A DNA stretch of 64,000 nucleotides. Origin: TMED13 sp042090305 (GTDB lineage Bacteria > Pseudomonadota > Alphaproteobacteria > Methylaequorales > Methylaequoraceae). Both the position numbers and the translations under genes were made by a program. The DNA is taken from NCBI GenBank assembly GCA_042090305.1, contig JBELJQ010000004.1, positions 1 through 64,000 of the forward strand. Reading direction: 5' to 3'. Each line of letters begins with the position of its first letter. Positions within the stretch are counted from its first letter, which is position 1. This document shows, piece after piece, positions 8,297 through 17,784 of this stretch. Under the pieces are notes generated by a model. That model searched no databases, had not been told where the DNA came from, and saw only the letters and a program-made list of their open reading frames with translations.

Positions 8297-10559
8297 ATTC
8301 TTTACTGTTAAGATCATCTGTTAACAAAATCTTAAATTTACTCTCCTTTTCTGAATAATCAACTAAAGCATTCCTTTTATTTTTAGATGACTTAAGTAAA
8401 AGGTTAGCTAATGGTATTTTGATTTGGTCTTGAATTACTCTAGCCATGGGCCTGGCTCCATTTACAGAATCAAAACCTAAATTAAGAAGAGAGTCTTTTG
8501 CCTTTTGGGTAACATTTAAGGATATTTCTTTCTCAAATAACTGTAATTCTAACTCCATCAGAAATTTATCTACAATTTTAAGTGAGTTATTTTTATCTAG
8601 CATTTTAAAATTAACTGTAGCATCTAATCTATTTCTAAATTCAGGACTAAAGAAGTTTTGAATCGCTTTCTCATTATCTTTGACAGATTTATCATTAAGA
8701 AAACCAATTTTTTCTCTCACAATATCAACTGCACCAACATTGCTAGTCATTACTAGTATTGCATTAGTAAAATCCACTTTTTTACCAAGATGGTCTGTTA
8801 ATTTTCCATAATCCATAACTTGTAACAAAAGATTAAATAAATCCGGATGAGCTTTTTCTATTTCATCGAGAAGTATAACTGAGTGTGGGTTCTTATCAAT
8901 AGCATCAGTTAGCAATCCTCCTTGATCAAACCCTACATATCCTGGTGGGGCACCAATTAACTTTGAAACACTGTGCCTCTCCATATATTCGGACATATCA
9001 AATCTTACAAAGTTCATTTTCATAATATTGGCAAGCTGTTTAGTTAGTTCCGTTTTTCCAACACCAGTTGGACCTGCAAAAAGGAATGATCCTATAGGCT
9101 TATCTTTATTACGGAGGCCTACTTTCGTAAGTTTAACAGCTGATGAAAGAACTGTAATTGCTTCATCTTGACCAAATATTAAAGTTTTTAGATCTCTTTC
9201 TAGGTTTTTCAGTTTAATTTTATCATTTGATTTAATGGTGTTTTCTGGAATGTTTGCAATCCTAGATATTGTATTTTGAATATCGGTTTTAGAAACTACT
9301 TTTTTTAGTCTTTTATTATTAATCTTTACAGCTGCAGCTGCTTCATCTATTACATCGATAGCTTTATCAGGGAGCTTTAGATTGACAAGATATTTTTTTG
9401 ATAAGTTCACAGCTTCTTCGAAACATTCATCGTCAAAAGTAACGGAATGAAAATCTTCATAAAATTCTTTTATACCACTTAAAATTTTAACAGAGTTTTC
9501 CGATGATGGTTCATCGATATCTATTTTTTGAAATCTCCTGCATAAAGCTCTATCCTTTTCGAAATAATTTCTATATTCACTGTATGTAGTAGAACCCATG
9601 CATCTTAAACTACCCTTAGAAAGCGCTGGTTTTAAAATATTTGATGCATCCATAGAACCAGATGTAGTTCCTCCAGCTCCTATCAGGGTATGTATTTCGT
9701 CAATGAAAAGAATATAATCGTTATTATTTTCAAAAAAAGTTATGAGTTTTTTTAGCCTGTCTTCAAAATCACCTCTAAACTTCGTACCAGCAAGCAAACC
9801 TCCTAAGTCAAGAGAGAATATCGTGGAATTAACCAGACAATCCGGAACTTCTGAATTTACAATCTTAAATGCAAGACCTTCAGCAAGTGCAGTCTTACCA
9901 ACACCTGGATCACCAACAAATATGGGATTGTTTTTGTTTCTTCTAGAAAGAATATGTATTGTTCTTTCAATTTCACTTTCTCTTCCAATAATTGGATCAA
10001 TCTTTTTTTGTAAAACAAGTTTATTTAGATTTACACAGTATTTTTCTAAAAATCGATTCATATTATCTGTTACTTTTTCGTCACTAGTTTCAATCTTTTG
10101 TTCTTCTTCATTATCAGCAGAACCCTTATTCACTCCATGTGAAATATAGTCTACGACGTCAAGTCTGGAAAGATTTTGTTGTTGTAAAAAATATACAGCG
10201 TGTGATTCTCTTTCACTAAATAAAGCAACCAAAACATTAGCACCATTAGCTTCATCGTTTCCTGAAGATTGAACGTGAATAACGGCTCGTTGAATAACTC
10301 TTTGAAAACCTAAGGTTGGCTTAATCTCATCTAAATTTGATTCTGATTCTTTTAAATCTTTAAGATCAGTTTTAATAAACTTTTCTAAGTCTTGTCTCAG
10401 GGATTTATCATTAATTGAGCATGCAGTGAATATTTTTTTTACATCAATATCATCTAATAAAGATAAAAGAAGATGTTCTAAAGTCATGTATAGGTGTCCG
10501 TATTCCTTTGCATAGGTTTGGGTTCTTTGTAAAGTTTTTTCAAATTCATCAGAAATCAT
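8283..10559 (-). CDS. clpA: ATP-dependent Clp protease ATP-binding subunit ClpA
   Basis: AAA+ unfoldase that feeds substrates, including N-end-rule proteins delivered by ClpS, into ClpP. The N-domain repeat (about 1-145) is followed by D1 with Walker A GDPGVGKTALAEGLA near residue 217 and Walker B FIDEIHTLIGAG, and D2 with Walker A GPTGVGKTELTKQ near residue 495 and Walker B ILLDEIEKA. The ClpP-binding IGF loop appears as EKIGFLND near residue 620. The 758-residue length is typical. The start shares a base with the clpS stop (TAATG), so it is translationally coupled. Confidence 0.97.
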   Translation of the reverse strand: MISDEFEKTLQRTQTYAKEYGHLYMTLEHLLLSLLDDIDVKKIFTACSINDKSLRQDLEKFIKTDLKDLKESESNLDEIKPTLGFQRVIQRAVIHVQSSGNDEANGANVLVALFSERESHAVYFLQQQNLSRLDVVDYISHGVNKGSADNEEEQKIETSDEKVTDNMNRFLEKYCVNLNKLVLQKKIDPIIGRESEIERTIHILSRRNKNNPIFVGDPGVGKTALAEGLAFKIVNSEVPDCLVNSTIFSLDLGGLLAGTKFRGDFEDRLKKLITFFENNNDYILFIDEIHTLIGAGGTTSGSMDASNILKPALSKGSLRCMGSTTYSEYRNYFEKDRALCRRFQKIDIDEPSSENSVKILSGIKEFYEDFHSVTFDDECFEEAVNLSKKYLVNLKLPDKAIDVIDEAAAAVKINNKRLKKVVSKTDIQNTISRIANIPENTIKSNDKIKLKNLERDLKTLIFGQDEAITVLSSAVKLTKVGLRNKDKPIGSFLFAGPTGVGKTELTKQLANIMKMNFVRFDMSEYMERHSVSKLIGAPPGYVGFDQGGLLTDAIDKNPHSVILLDEIEKAHPDLFNLLLQVMDYGKLTDHLGKKVDFTNAILVMTSNVGAVDIVREKIGFLNDKSVKDNEKAIQNFFSPEFRNRLDATVNFKMLDKNNSLKIVDKFLMELELQLFEKEISLNVTQKAKDSLLNLGFDSVNGARPMARVIQDQIKIPLANLLLKSSKNKRNALVDYSEKESKFKILLTDDLNSKESIYH

Positions 10560-10876
10560 TATTCAGCCTCCATAATACATTTGAGAGGATGTTGATCATT
10601 TTTTGCCATCTTTTGTACAGTATGAACCTTAGTTTCAGCAATATCTTTAGTATAAATACCGCAAATTCCAGACCCTTTTTTATGAACCATAAGCATTATA
10701 TTCACTGCTTGGTCTTCGTTCTTACTAAATACCATCTTTAAAAGCTTTACAACATACTCCATTGGCGTGTAATCATCGTTTAACAAAATCACTTTATAAA
10801 GTTTGGGTTTATCAACCTTTACTTTTGATTTTGTTAGAACCTCTGATGTAGATATTGATTTAGAATTATTAGACAT
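10559..10876 (-). CDS. clpS: ATP-dependent Clp protease adaptor ClpS
   Basis: N-recognin adaptor that binds N-terminal Leu, Phe, Trp or Tyr residues and delivers the protein to ClpA. The 105 residues contain the core YKVILLNDDYTPMEYVV (residue 28 on) with the DD pair that lines the N-degron pocket, a conserved VHKKGSGICG and the TKVHTVQKMAK helix region. It precedes clpA in the usual order. With aat in the same window, the complete adaptor side of the Leu/N-degron pathway is present. Confidence 0.97.
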   Translation of the reverse strand: MSNNSKSISTSEVLTKSKVKVDKPKLYKVILLNDDYTPMEYVVKLLKMVFSKNEDQAVNIMLMVHKKGSGICGIYTKDIAETKVHTVQKMAKNDQHPLKCIMEAE

Positions 10877-10914
10877 GGAAATATATAAAGTTAATTAATA
10901 ATAAGGTAGAAAAA

Positions 10915-12327
10915 TTAAATATAATTTTCAACTAAAATTTTTTCAGATAATTCTACATTAAATTCAGAAATTGCATCTTTGGTTAATAATAACTGCTTTT
11001 TTAAATTTTTTTTAGAGTCAGCCTCACATCTCAGTACTAATTCTGCCTGGGTATTAGATGCTCTCAAGAGCCACCAACCAGAATCTGATACTACTCTAAT
11101 ACCGTCAATATCGATAATTTTATTATGTTTTTTTTTTTGTGAATTTACAATTTTTTTTATCAGATGAAACTTTTCACTGTCATTACATTCTATTCTAATT
11201 TCTGGTGTATTAAAAGCTGAAGGAAGTTCATCGATTAATTCCGAAAGTTTTTTTTTTTTTTTATCAAGGATTTCCAATAATTTAATTGCTGAATATAAAG
11301 CATCATCAAAGCCAAAATAATTTAAATTAAAAAAGATATGGCCACTCATTTCACCTGCTAAATCTGCGTTATTTTTTTTTATAGATTCTTTCACATGACT
11401 ATGTCCAGTTTTAGAAATTATTGCCTTTCCTCCATCTTTTTCTATTTCGTCAAATAAAACTTGGCTACACTTAACGTCACCAATTATCGTACATTTTTTT
11501 TCCACCAAAATATCTTTTGAAAATAGTAATAATAACTTATCACCAGGTATTGGCCTGCCTTCATCATCAACCACACCAATTCTGTCTCCATCACCATCGA
11601 ATGCAATTCCTAAATCCAATTTTTCTTCTTTTATAAAATCAATACAATCTTTGAGATTTTCTACATCTGAGGGGTCTGGGTGATGATTTGGAAAGTTACC
11701 ATCAATATCATCGAATAGTAAAATATTATCCTTATTAATTTTTTGCGCAATTTTAGACATCAACTCTCCCGCAGAACCATTTCCTGCGTCCCACACAATC
11801 CGAAGTTTTTTTTTTATTTTTAAATCTTTTAATATTCTGGATAAATATTGATCTTTATAATTGGCTTCACTGAAACAACCTCTTTCAGCACTAAAATAAT
11901 AATCATTTGCTTTATTTGATAAACTTATAAGATCTTCTCCAAAAAATGGCATATTTTGCAAAACAAATTTAAATCCATTATGATTTTTGGGGTTATGTGA
12001 ACCGGTAACCATAATACCGCCAGATGCATTATTTTCGTAACACGAGTAATAAAGTAAAGGTGTGGGACCTACACCAATATCACAAACATCAACTCCTACT
12101 TCTAAAAGACCTTTGATTAAATTATTTTTTAAATTAGGTGATGATAATCTTCCATCGTAGCATATGTTTACCTTTTTTTTTTTACCAACTTTTAAACCAA
12201 ATAAACGTCCGATATGAATAGCGTCTGTTTCAAATAAAGTTTCACCATATATTCCTCTAATATCATAGGATCTTATTATTGTATCATCAAATTTGTGCGA
12301 ATAATTAATCACTTTGCTGCCTTCCAA
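10915..12327 (-). CDS. Phosphomannomutase/phosphoglucomutase
   Basis: Alpha-D-phosphohexomutase interconverting hexose 6- and 1-phosphates; supplies glucose-1-P for GalU or mannose-1-P. The phosphoserine loop is in VTGSHNPKNHNGFK (about residue 104-117), the metal loop in AFDGDGDRIGVVD (about residue 243), the sugar-binding loop in GEMSGHIFF and the phosphate-binding region near RASNTQAE. 470 residues. It overlaps ugd by 23 bp. A 15-base A tract on the coding strand (11248-11262 on the plus strand as T) encodes Lys residues and here stays in frame, unlike the longer tract in galU. Confidence 0.93.
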   Translation of the reverse strand: MEGSKVINYSHKFDDTIIRSYDIRGIYGETLFETDAIHIGRLFGLKVGKKKKVNICYDGRLSSPNLKNNLIKGLLEVGVDVCDIGVGPTPLLYYSCYENNASGGIMVTGSHNPKNHNGFKFVLQNMPFFGEDLISLSNKANDYYFSAERGCFSEANYKDQYLSRILKDLKIKKKLRIVWDAGNGSAGELMSKIAQKINKDNILLFDDIDGNFPNHHPDPSDVENLKDCIDFIKEEKLDLGIAFDGDGDRIGVVDDEGRPIPGDKLLLLFSKDILVEKKCTIIGDVKCSQVLFDEIEKDGGKAIISKTGHSHVKESIKKNNADLAGEMSGHIFFNLNYFGFDDALYSAIKLLEILDKKKKKLSELIDELPSAFNTPEIRIECNDSEKFHLIKKIVNSQKKKHNKIIDIDGIRVVSDSGWWLLRASNTQAELVLRCEADSKKNLKKQLLLTKDAISEFNVELSEKILVENYI

Positions 12328-13630
12328 CTGAATAATATTTAAAGCCTTTTTCGATCAGTTCCTTTGGATTATAAATATTTCTTAAGTCAATAATTATTGG
12401 ATTCAAAAGGACTTTTTTAAGTTTGTTAAGATCCAATGCACGGAATTGATTCCATTCCGTTAAGATGACTAATGCTTGAGAATCTTCTGAGGCATGATAA
12501 GAATCTTCGCAGTATGTAATACAATCTTTATACTTTGAAAAGTGTTTTTTTGCTTCGTTCATTCCCTCTGGATCAAAAACTTTTAACTTGCAATTATTGT
12601 TTACAAGCATTGGTATTATATCTAAACTTGGACTGTCTCTCATATCATCTGTGTTGGGTTTGAAAGTTAAACCAAGAATTGTTATAGTTTTTTCTCTATC
12701 GTCTTTTGGAAGAACATTTAAAATTTTTTTGTAAATATTTTCTTTTCTTTTTTTATTACTTTTTACAACGTGTTCAACCAAACCAACTGGTGACTGATAA
12801 TCTTGTGCGGTTTTAACTAGAGCCAATGTATCTTTGGGAAAGCATGAACCACCATAACCTGGTCCAGGATGTAGAAACTTTTTACCAATTCTTCCATCTA
12901 AACCAATTCCAATTGATACATCACTAACATTAGCACCAACTTTCTCACATAAATCAGCAATTTCATTGATAAATGTGATTTTAGTAGCTAAGAATGAATT
13001 AGCCGCATATTTTATCATTTCTGCAGTCTCTCTTTTGGTAAATAAAATAGGTGTTTCCAATAAAAACAGTGGCCTATAAAGTTCTTTTAAAATATTTTTC
13101 GCCCTCTCACTCTCACATCCGATAACTACTCTATCAGGCCTCATGAAATCATTAATAGCAGAACCCTCTCTCAAAAATTCAGGATTCGATGCTACATCAA
13201 AATCTAAGCCTGGGTTAACTTCTTTGATTATCTCAAAAACTTTTTTGCCTGTTCCTATTGGAACAGTTGATTTATTAACAACTACCGCGTAATGATCAAG
13301 TTTTAAACCAACTTCTTTGGCGGCTTCGTATACAAAAGTTAAATCTGCATGGCCATCACCTCTTCTTGATGGTGTGCCGACAGCAATAAATATGGCAGAA
13401 CTATCTAGCAATGCGTTTTCAAGGTCAGTCTCAAATGACAACCTTTTTTCATTAATATTTTTTCTTACTAAGGTATCTAAGCCTGGTTCATAAATAGGGA
13501 TTACTCCTTTTTTTAGGCTTTCAATTTTTTTTAAGTCTTTATCTACACAAACTACATTTACCCCAAACTCAGCAAAACATGTCCCCGAGACCAGACCAAC
13601 GTAACCAGTACCTATTATTGTTATTTTCAT
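12305..13630 (-). CDS. ugd: UDP-glucose 6-dehydrogenase
   Basis: Oxidises UDP-glucose to UDP-glucuronate with two NAD+, giving the precursor of acidic surface sugars. The NAD-binding IGTGYVGLVSGTCFAE is at the N-terminus. The catalytic Cys is in GPGYGGSCFPKDT (about residue 252-264), and the conserved FIAVGTPS and NPEFLREGSA segments are present. 441 residues is normal. The 3' half of galU overlaps its start by 4 bp, so galU supplies its substrate from the same transcript. Confidence 0.96.
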   Translation of the reverse strand: MKITIIGTGYVGLVSGTCFAEFGVNVVCVDKDLKKIESLKKGVIPIYEPGLDTLVRKNINEKRLSFETDLENALLDSSAIFIAVGTPSRRGDGHADLTFVYEAAKEVGLKLDHYAVVVNKSTVPIGTGKKVFEIIKEVNPGLDFDVASNPEFLREGSAINDFMRPDRVVIGCESERAKNILKELYRPLFLLETPILFTKRETAEMIKYAANSFLATKITFINEIADLCEKVGANVSDVSIGIGLDGRIGKKFLHPGPGYGGSCFPKDTLALVKTAQDYQSPVGLVEHVVKSNKKRKENIYKKILNVLPKDDREKTITILGLTFKPNTDDMRDSPSLDIIPMLVNNNCKLKVFDPEGMNEAKKHFSKYKDCITYCEDSYHASEDSQALVILTEWNQFRALDLNKLKKVLLNPIIIDLRNIYNPKELIEKGFKYYSVGRQQSD

Positions 13631-14495
13631 AATTTTTTAATTAAACCTTTCAAGATTTGACTAATTTCTTTATCTTGCATACCAAAAGTTAAATTAGCCT
13701 GTATAAAACCCAACTTATTTCCACAGTCAAACCTATTACCATTTAATTTATGTCCCAAAATTCCTGGCTCTTTTATCAAATAATTTAAACCATCAGTTAG
13801 TTGAATCTCATTATTTGCTCCAGGTTTTAGGTTTTTAAGAACTTTGAAAATTTTACTATTTAAAAGGTATCTACCAACAACAGTTAGGTTAGATGGTGCC
13901 TCTTTTATTTTTGGCTTTTCTACTAAATTATCAATTTTAAATGAATTACCAATTTTTTTTTTATAGTCGATAACTCCATATTTGAAAACTTCTTTTCTAT
14001 CTACTTTTTCCAATGCTACCACTGAGCATCTATTATTATCCTCAGATACTTTTATAAGTTGGCGTGTAGCTGGTTGATCAGATAAGATTATATCATCTGG
14101 AAGAATTACCATAAAATTTTCATTCTCATCAATTAAATTTGACGCACATTGTACGGCATGACCTAGCCCTCTAGGTTTATCTTGTAGAATAAATGTAAAG
14201 TTCCCAAGAGTATTTTGAAACTGAATGGACTTAAGCTCTTTTTTTTTTTTTTTTTTCTTAATATTTCTTCAAGTAAAGGCGAATTATCAAAATGTTCTAT
14301 TATTGAATTCTTATTAGAGGAAGTAACAAATATCATCTCTTCAATTCCTGATTTAGATGCTTCAATAACCGACCATTCTAAAACAGGCCTATCTAAAACT
14401 GTAAGCATCTCTTTTGGTACTGATTTTGTTGCTGGGAGAAATCGTGTTCCTAGACCTGCTATAGGAAAAATGGCCTTTTTAACTTTTTTAATCAT
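13627..14495 (-). CDS. galU: UTP--glucose-1-phosphate uridylyltransferase, frameshifted at a poly-A tract
   Basis: Makes UDP-glucose from glucose-1-P and UTP. The 5' part starts at the ATG ending at 14495 and shows the nucleotidyltransferase signature FPIAGLGTRFLPATKS. It runs into 18 consecutive A on the coding strand (T at 14239-14256) and in the current frame stops at 14163 after an unrelated tail. The rest of GalU (QDKPRGLGHAVQCA, then VILPDDIIL to the end) continues in another frame to 13627. One extra A would give an 870-nt, 289-residue reading frame, exactly the normal GalU size. Both halves are well conserved, so the gene is either rescued by polymerase slippage or the run length is a sequencing error. 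True decay is the third option. Confidence 0.9.
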
Positions 14496-14527
14496 TTTGC
14501 AAAGGTTAAAGTAAAAAAAAAGAAATC

Positions 14528-14971
14528 TCAACCTAAAAGAATATCTCTAGCTTTATTTAATTTTTTTGAAATCCATTCGGAACCGTTAACATCCGGATGA
14601 TTTTTTTTTATTAATAAATTGTATCTTTTTATAATATCATTTTTAGTTGCATTTGGTTTTAATCCAAGAATATCAAAAGCCTCTTTTCTAGTCATATTAT
14701 TCAAGTTAACTGAATAACTTGATCTTAAAAAAATACTTTTTAAAACTTTAAGAATCGGTAGCCATTTAAAAAATAAAATAAATATTAAAGGTAAGAGTGA
14801 TATAAGTTTTGAATTATATCTTAGGAGAAAAATTACTAATCCAATTAAACAAATAAAAATAAAAAATTTTAAATATTTTTTAAATTTATATTGTGATAAG
14901 TGTATGAAGTTAACTAGAATTGCAAGCAAAAGAGTTATAACAAAAATACTTAATATTAAAAAATAAAACAT
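14528..14971 (-). CDS. Membrane protein with C-terminal J domain (TIM14/DjlA-like)
   Basis: The N-terminal 90 residues contain two or three hydrophobic helices. The C-terminal 55 residues form a J domain with EAFDILGLKPNATKNDIIKR, the HPD motif in IKKNHPDVNG and a final KLNKARDILLG helix. This architecture resembles small alphaproteobacterial membrane DnaJ proteins related to mitochondrial Pam18/TIM14, which recruit DnaK to the membrane. Its partner and role here are unknown. The start codon abuts that of the divergent glycosyltransferase (CATATG at 14969-14974), leaving no intergenic DNA. Confidence 0.85.
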   Translation of the reverse strand: MFYFLILSIFVITLLLAILVNFIHLSQYKFKKYLKFFIFICLIGLVIFLLRYNSKLISLLPLIFILFFKWLPILKVLKSIFLRSSYSVNLNNMTRKEAFDILGLKPNATKNDIIKRYNLLIKKNHPDVNGSEWISKKLNKARDILLG

Positions 14972-16099
14972 ATGAGCTCTAAAAAATATAAACTTTTATA
15001 CTTTGTAAGTGAAGATGAATATTTTATTTCTCATAAATTAGATCAACTAAAAAATGCACAAAAAAAATATGAAATTCTTGTAGTAAGTAGATTTAAAAAA
15101 TTTGAAAAAAAGATTAACTATCAGGGTTTTAAGACTAAAAATATTAATTTTGATAGAAAGTCAATAAACCCAATTTATGAATTTTTTAAAATAGTTCAAT
15201 TCTTAAGAATTATCATTAAATTTCAACCAGACATCATTCAAGCAACTGCGCTAAAACCTATTTTATATCTATCTTTGATTTCGCCTTTAATTAAAAGAAA
15301 AATAAAGATTATTCTTTGTGTTGTTGGTTTAGGTTATCTTTTTACAAAAAAAAGTTCAACTAACACCTTTATTAAAACAATTTATATAAACTTAATAAAA
15401 TTCTTTTTAAGAAAAAAAAACTCTATTTATGTTTTTCAAAACAATGATGATAAGCAAGTTTTTGAACGAAATAATCTTCTCAAGGGAATAAAATATGAGA
15501 TAATAAAGGGTTCCGGTGTAAACACAAAAAAATTTAAAAAGAAAAATATAAAAAAAAAATACGATATAATTTTTCATTCGCGAATACTCTATGATAAAGG
15601 TTTTAAAGAAATTATTGAATCTCTTGAAAGACTTAGAGAAAAGAAAGTTAAAATAAAAATATTAATATTAGGAAGTCCTGATAAATCAAATAGATCGTCT
15701 GTTAAACTCGAAGCACTTGAAAAACTATCAAGAGAAAAAAAAATTGTTTGGAAGAAAAAAGTTTCTAACGTAATTCCATTCCTCCAAAGTTCAAAAATTT
15801 CAGTTTTGCCATCATACAGAGAGGGGCTACCAAAATCACTCATTGAAGCAGCGAGTTGTCATTTACCAATCATTACTACAAATGTACCTGGATGTAAGGA
15901 AGTTTGTATAAATAACTTTAACGGGATGACTGTTGATCCTAAAAATTCAAAACAACTTTCATTTGCAATTGAAAAAATGATAAATAACGAGAAGTTAATT
16001 AAAGAATATGGTAGCAATGGAAGAAAGCTGGTAGAAAAAAAATTTTCCTTAGATATAATATCTAATCAATTTTTAAAAATTTACTCTCAAAATATCTAA
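14972..16099 (+). CDS. Glycosyltransferase family 4
   Basis: GT-B fold retaining glycosyltransferase, probably acting on a lipid-linked surface glycan. The N-terminal half includes PDIIQATALKPILYL. The C-terminal donor domain has GSGVNTKKFKKK, the EGLPKSLIEAASC segment (about residue 287-299) with the spaced Glu pair of GT4 enzymes, and the terminal GRKLVEKKFS typical of the family. 375 residues, Lys-rich. It lies opposite the galU-ugd-phosphohexomutase cluster, which could supply UDP-glucose or UDP-glucuronate, but the donor cannot be read from the sequence. The stop overlaps the convergent fhs by 4 bp. Confidence 0.88.
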   Translation: MSSKKYKLLYFVSEDEYFISHKLDQLKNAQKKYEILVVSRFKKFEKKINYQGFKTKNINFDRKSINPIYEFFKIVQFLRIIIKFQPDIIQATALKPILYLSLISPLIKRKIKIILCVVGLGYLFTKKSSTNTFIKTIYINLIKFFLRKKNSIYVFQNNDDKQVFERNNLLKGIKYEIIKGSGVNTKKFKKKNIKKKYDIIFHSRILYDKGFKEIIESLERLREKKVKIKILILGSPDKSNRSSVKLEALEKLSREKKIVWKKKVSNVIPFLQSSKISVLPSYREGLPKSLIEAASCHLPIITTNVPGCKEVCINNFNGMTVDPKNSKQLSFAIEKMINNEKLIKEYGSNGRKLVEKKFSLDIISNQFLKIYSQNI

Positions 16100-17778
16100 A
16101 ATAAACCTTGTATTTCGCCGTCATCACCAATACAGACCTCATAGGCAGCTGGTTTTTTTGGAAGGCCAGGCATTGTCATAATATCTCCAGCTATGGCAAC
16201 TATAAATTCTGCACCTGCTGACAACCTTATTTCTCTTATGTTAATATCATGATTTTCTGGAGCACATTTCTTTGATGGATCGGTACTAAAACTATACTGT
16301 GTTTTTGCCATACAAACCGGAAAAGAATTATACCCTTTAGTAGAAATTTCTTCGAGTTTTTTTAGTGCTTGAGGGGAAAATGTAACATTTTTGGCTCTGT
16401 ATATTTCTTTGGCTATGGTTTCAATTTTATTTATGGGTGAATCTTCATCTTTGTAGAGAAACTTCAGATTAGCTTTATCTGATTCTATTGTCTGAATTAC
16501 TTTCTCTGCTAAATCTGCAGCACCTTCACCACCTTTTGCCCAGTGCTCAGCTAAGACAGCATCAACATTAACGGCTTTACAAACTTCTATAACTTTTTTT
16601 ATTTCGTCCTCTGTATCAGTTGGAAACCTATTTAGTGCAACAACTGTTGGTAACCCAAATTTTGATAAATTCTCAAGATGTCTTATCAAGTTTGGTAAAC
16701 CATCTTCTACGGCATTTAGATTTTCCTCAGAAAGTTCTTTTGGGTTTGCATTACCATGAAGTTTTAAAGCTCTAACTGTTGCCACAACAACAGCACAAGA
16801 TGGTGATAAACCTGCCTTTCTACATTTAATGTTAAGAAATTTTTCAGCACCGAGATCGGCTCCAAAACCTGCCTCTGTAACCACATAGTCAGCTAGTTTT
16901 AATGCCGATTTAGTTGCAATTACTGTATTACACCCATGTGCAATGTTTGCAAATGGGCCTCCATGAATAAATGCTGGGTTATTCTCTAAAGTTTGGACTA
17001 AATTGGGTTGTAAGGCATCCTTAAGTAAAACGGACATTGCCCCGTCTGCCTTTATATCTTTGCAAAATATAGGTTCAAGTTCTCTCGTGTAACCTATTAT
17101 TATTTTGCCTAATCTTTCTTTTAGGTCATCAAAGTTTTTTGATAAACATAAAATTGCCATAACCTCAGATGCAACAGTAATATCAAAACCATCTTCACGG
17201 GAAAAGCCATTTGCAGTTCCTCCTAATGAGTTCGTTATCGATCTTAATGCCCTATCGTTCATATCTACAACACGTCTCCAAGTCACTCTTCTGCTGTCAA
17301 TTTTAGGTTCCATATTCCAGTAGATATGATTATCTACCATAGCAGAAAGAAGCATATGCGCTGATGTAATTGCGTGAAAATCTCCTGTAAAATGAAGATT
17401 AATATCCTCCATCGGCACAACTTGAGCGTATCCTCCTCCAGCTGCTCCACCTTTCATCCCAAAGCAAGGACCTAAACTGGGTTCTCTTAGAGCAACCATA
17501 GCATTTTTACCAATATGATTAAGTCCATCCGTGAGGCCAACCGACGTCGTAGTTTTACCTTCACCTGCAGTAGTAGGTGTCATAGCAGTTACAAGTATTA
17601 GTTTACCATCGTCTTTTTTTTCTAATTCAGCTTGATAACTTGCACTTAACTTAGCTTTATAATGACCATACGGCACTAGATTATCTTCATTTATGGATAA
17701 TCTTTTTTTAGCTAGATCAGTAATCTTTTCCTTTTTAGCCAATCTTGCTATTTCTAAATCTGTTTTTAAATCCGTCAT
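16096..17778 (-). CDS. fhs: Formate--tetrahydrofolate ligase
   Basis: ATP-dependent formation of 10-formyl-THF, feeding one-carbon units from formate into purine and methionine synthesis. Motifs: the ATP-binding TPTTAGEGKTTTSVGL (about residue 67-82), REPSLGPCFGMKGGAAGGGY (about residue 97-116), FHAITSAH and HGGPFANIAHGCN. 560 residues is the normal length. The DUF6647-like gene lies 6 bp upstream. Marine alphaproteobacteria commonly oxidise or assimilate methyl groups through this enzyme. Confidence 0.98.
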   Translation of the reverse strand: MTDLKTDLEIARLAKKEKITDLAKKRLSINEDNLVPYGHYKAKLSASYQAELEKKDDGKLILVTAMTPTTAGEGKTTTSVGLTDGLNHIGKNAMVALREPSLGPCFGMKGGAAGGGYAQVVPMEDINLHFTGDFHAITSAHMLLSAMVDNHIYWNMEPKIDSRRVTWRRVVDMNDRALRSITNSLGGTANGFSREDGFDITVASEVMAILCLSKNFDDLKERLGKIIIGYTRELEPIFCKDIKADGAMSVLLKDALQPNLVQTLENNPAFIHGGPFANIAHGCNTVIATKSALKLADYVVTEAGFGADLGAEKFLNIKCRKAGLSPSCAVVVATVRALKLHGNANPKELSEENLNAVEDGLPNLIRHLENLSKFGLPTVVALNRFPTDTEDEIKKVIEVCKAVNVDAVLAEHWAKGGEGAADLAEKVIQTIESDKANLKFLYKDEDSPINKIETIAKEIYRAKNVTFSPQALKKLEEISTKGYNSFPVCMAKTQYSFSTDPSKKCAPENHDINIREIRLSAGAEFIVAIAGDIMTMPGLPKKPAAYEVCIGDDGEIQGLF

Positions 17779-17784
17779 ATTTTT

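Noticed and set aside
9742..10149. 135-codon plus-strand frame inside clpA
   Set aside because: Antisense to clpA; Ser/Leu/Phe-rich mirror translation without domain signal.
14496..14531. Upstream TTG start for galU at 14531
   Set aside because: It would add a Phe-rich 12-residue peptide overlapping the J-domain gene; the ATG ending at 14495 fits the family start.
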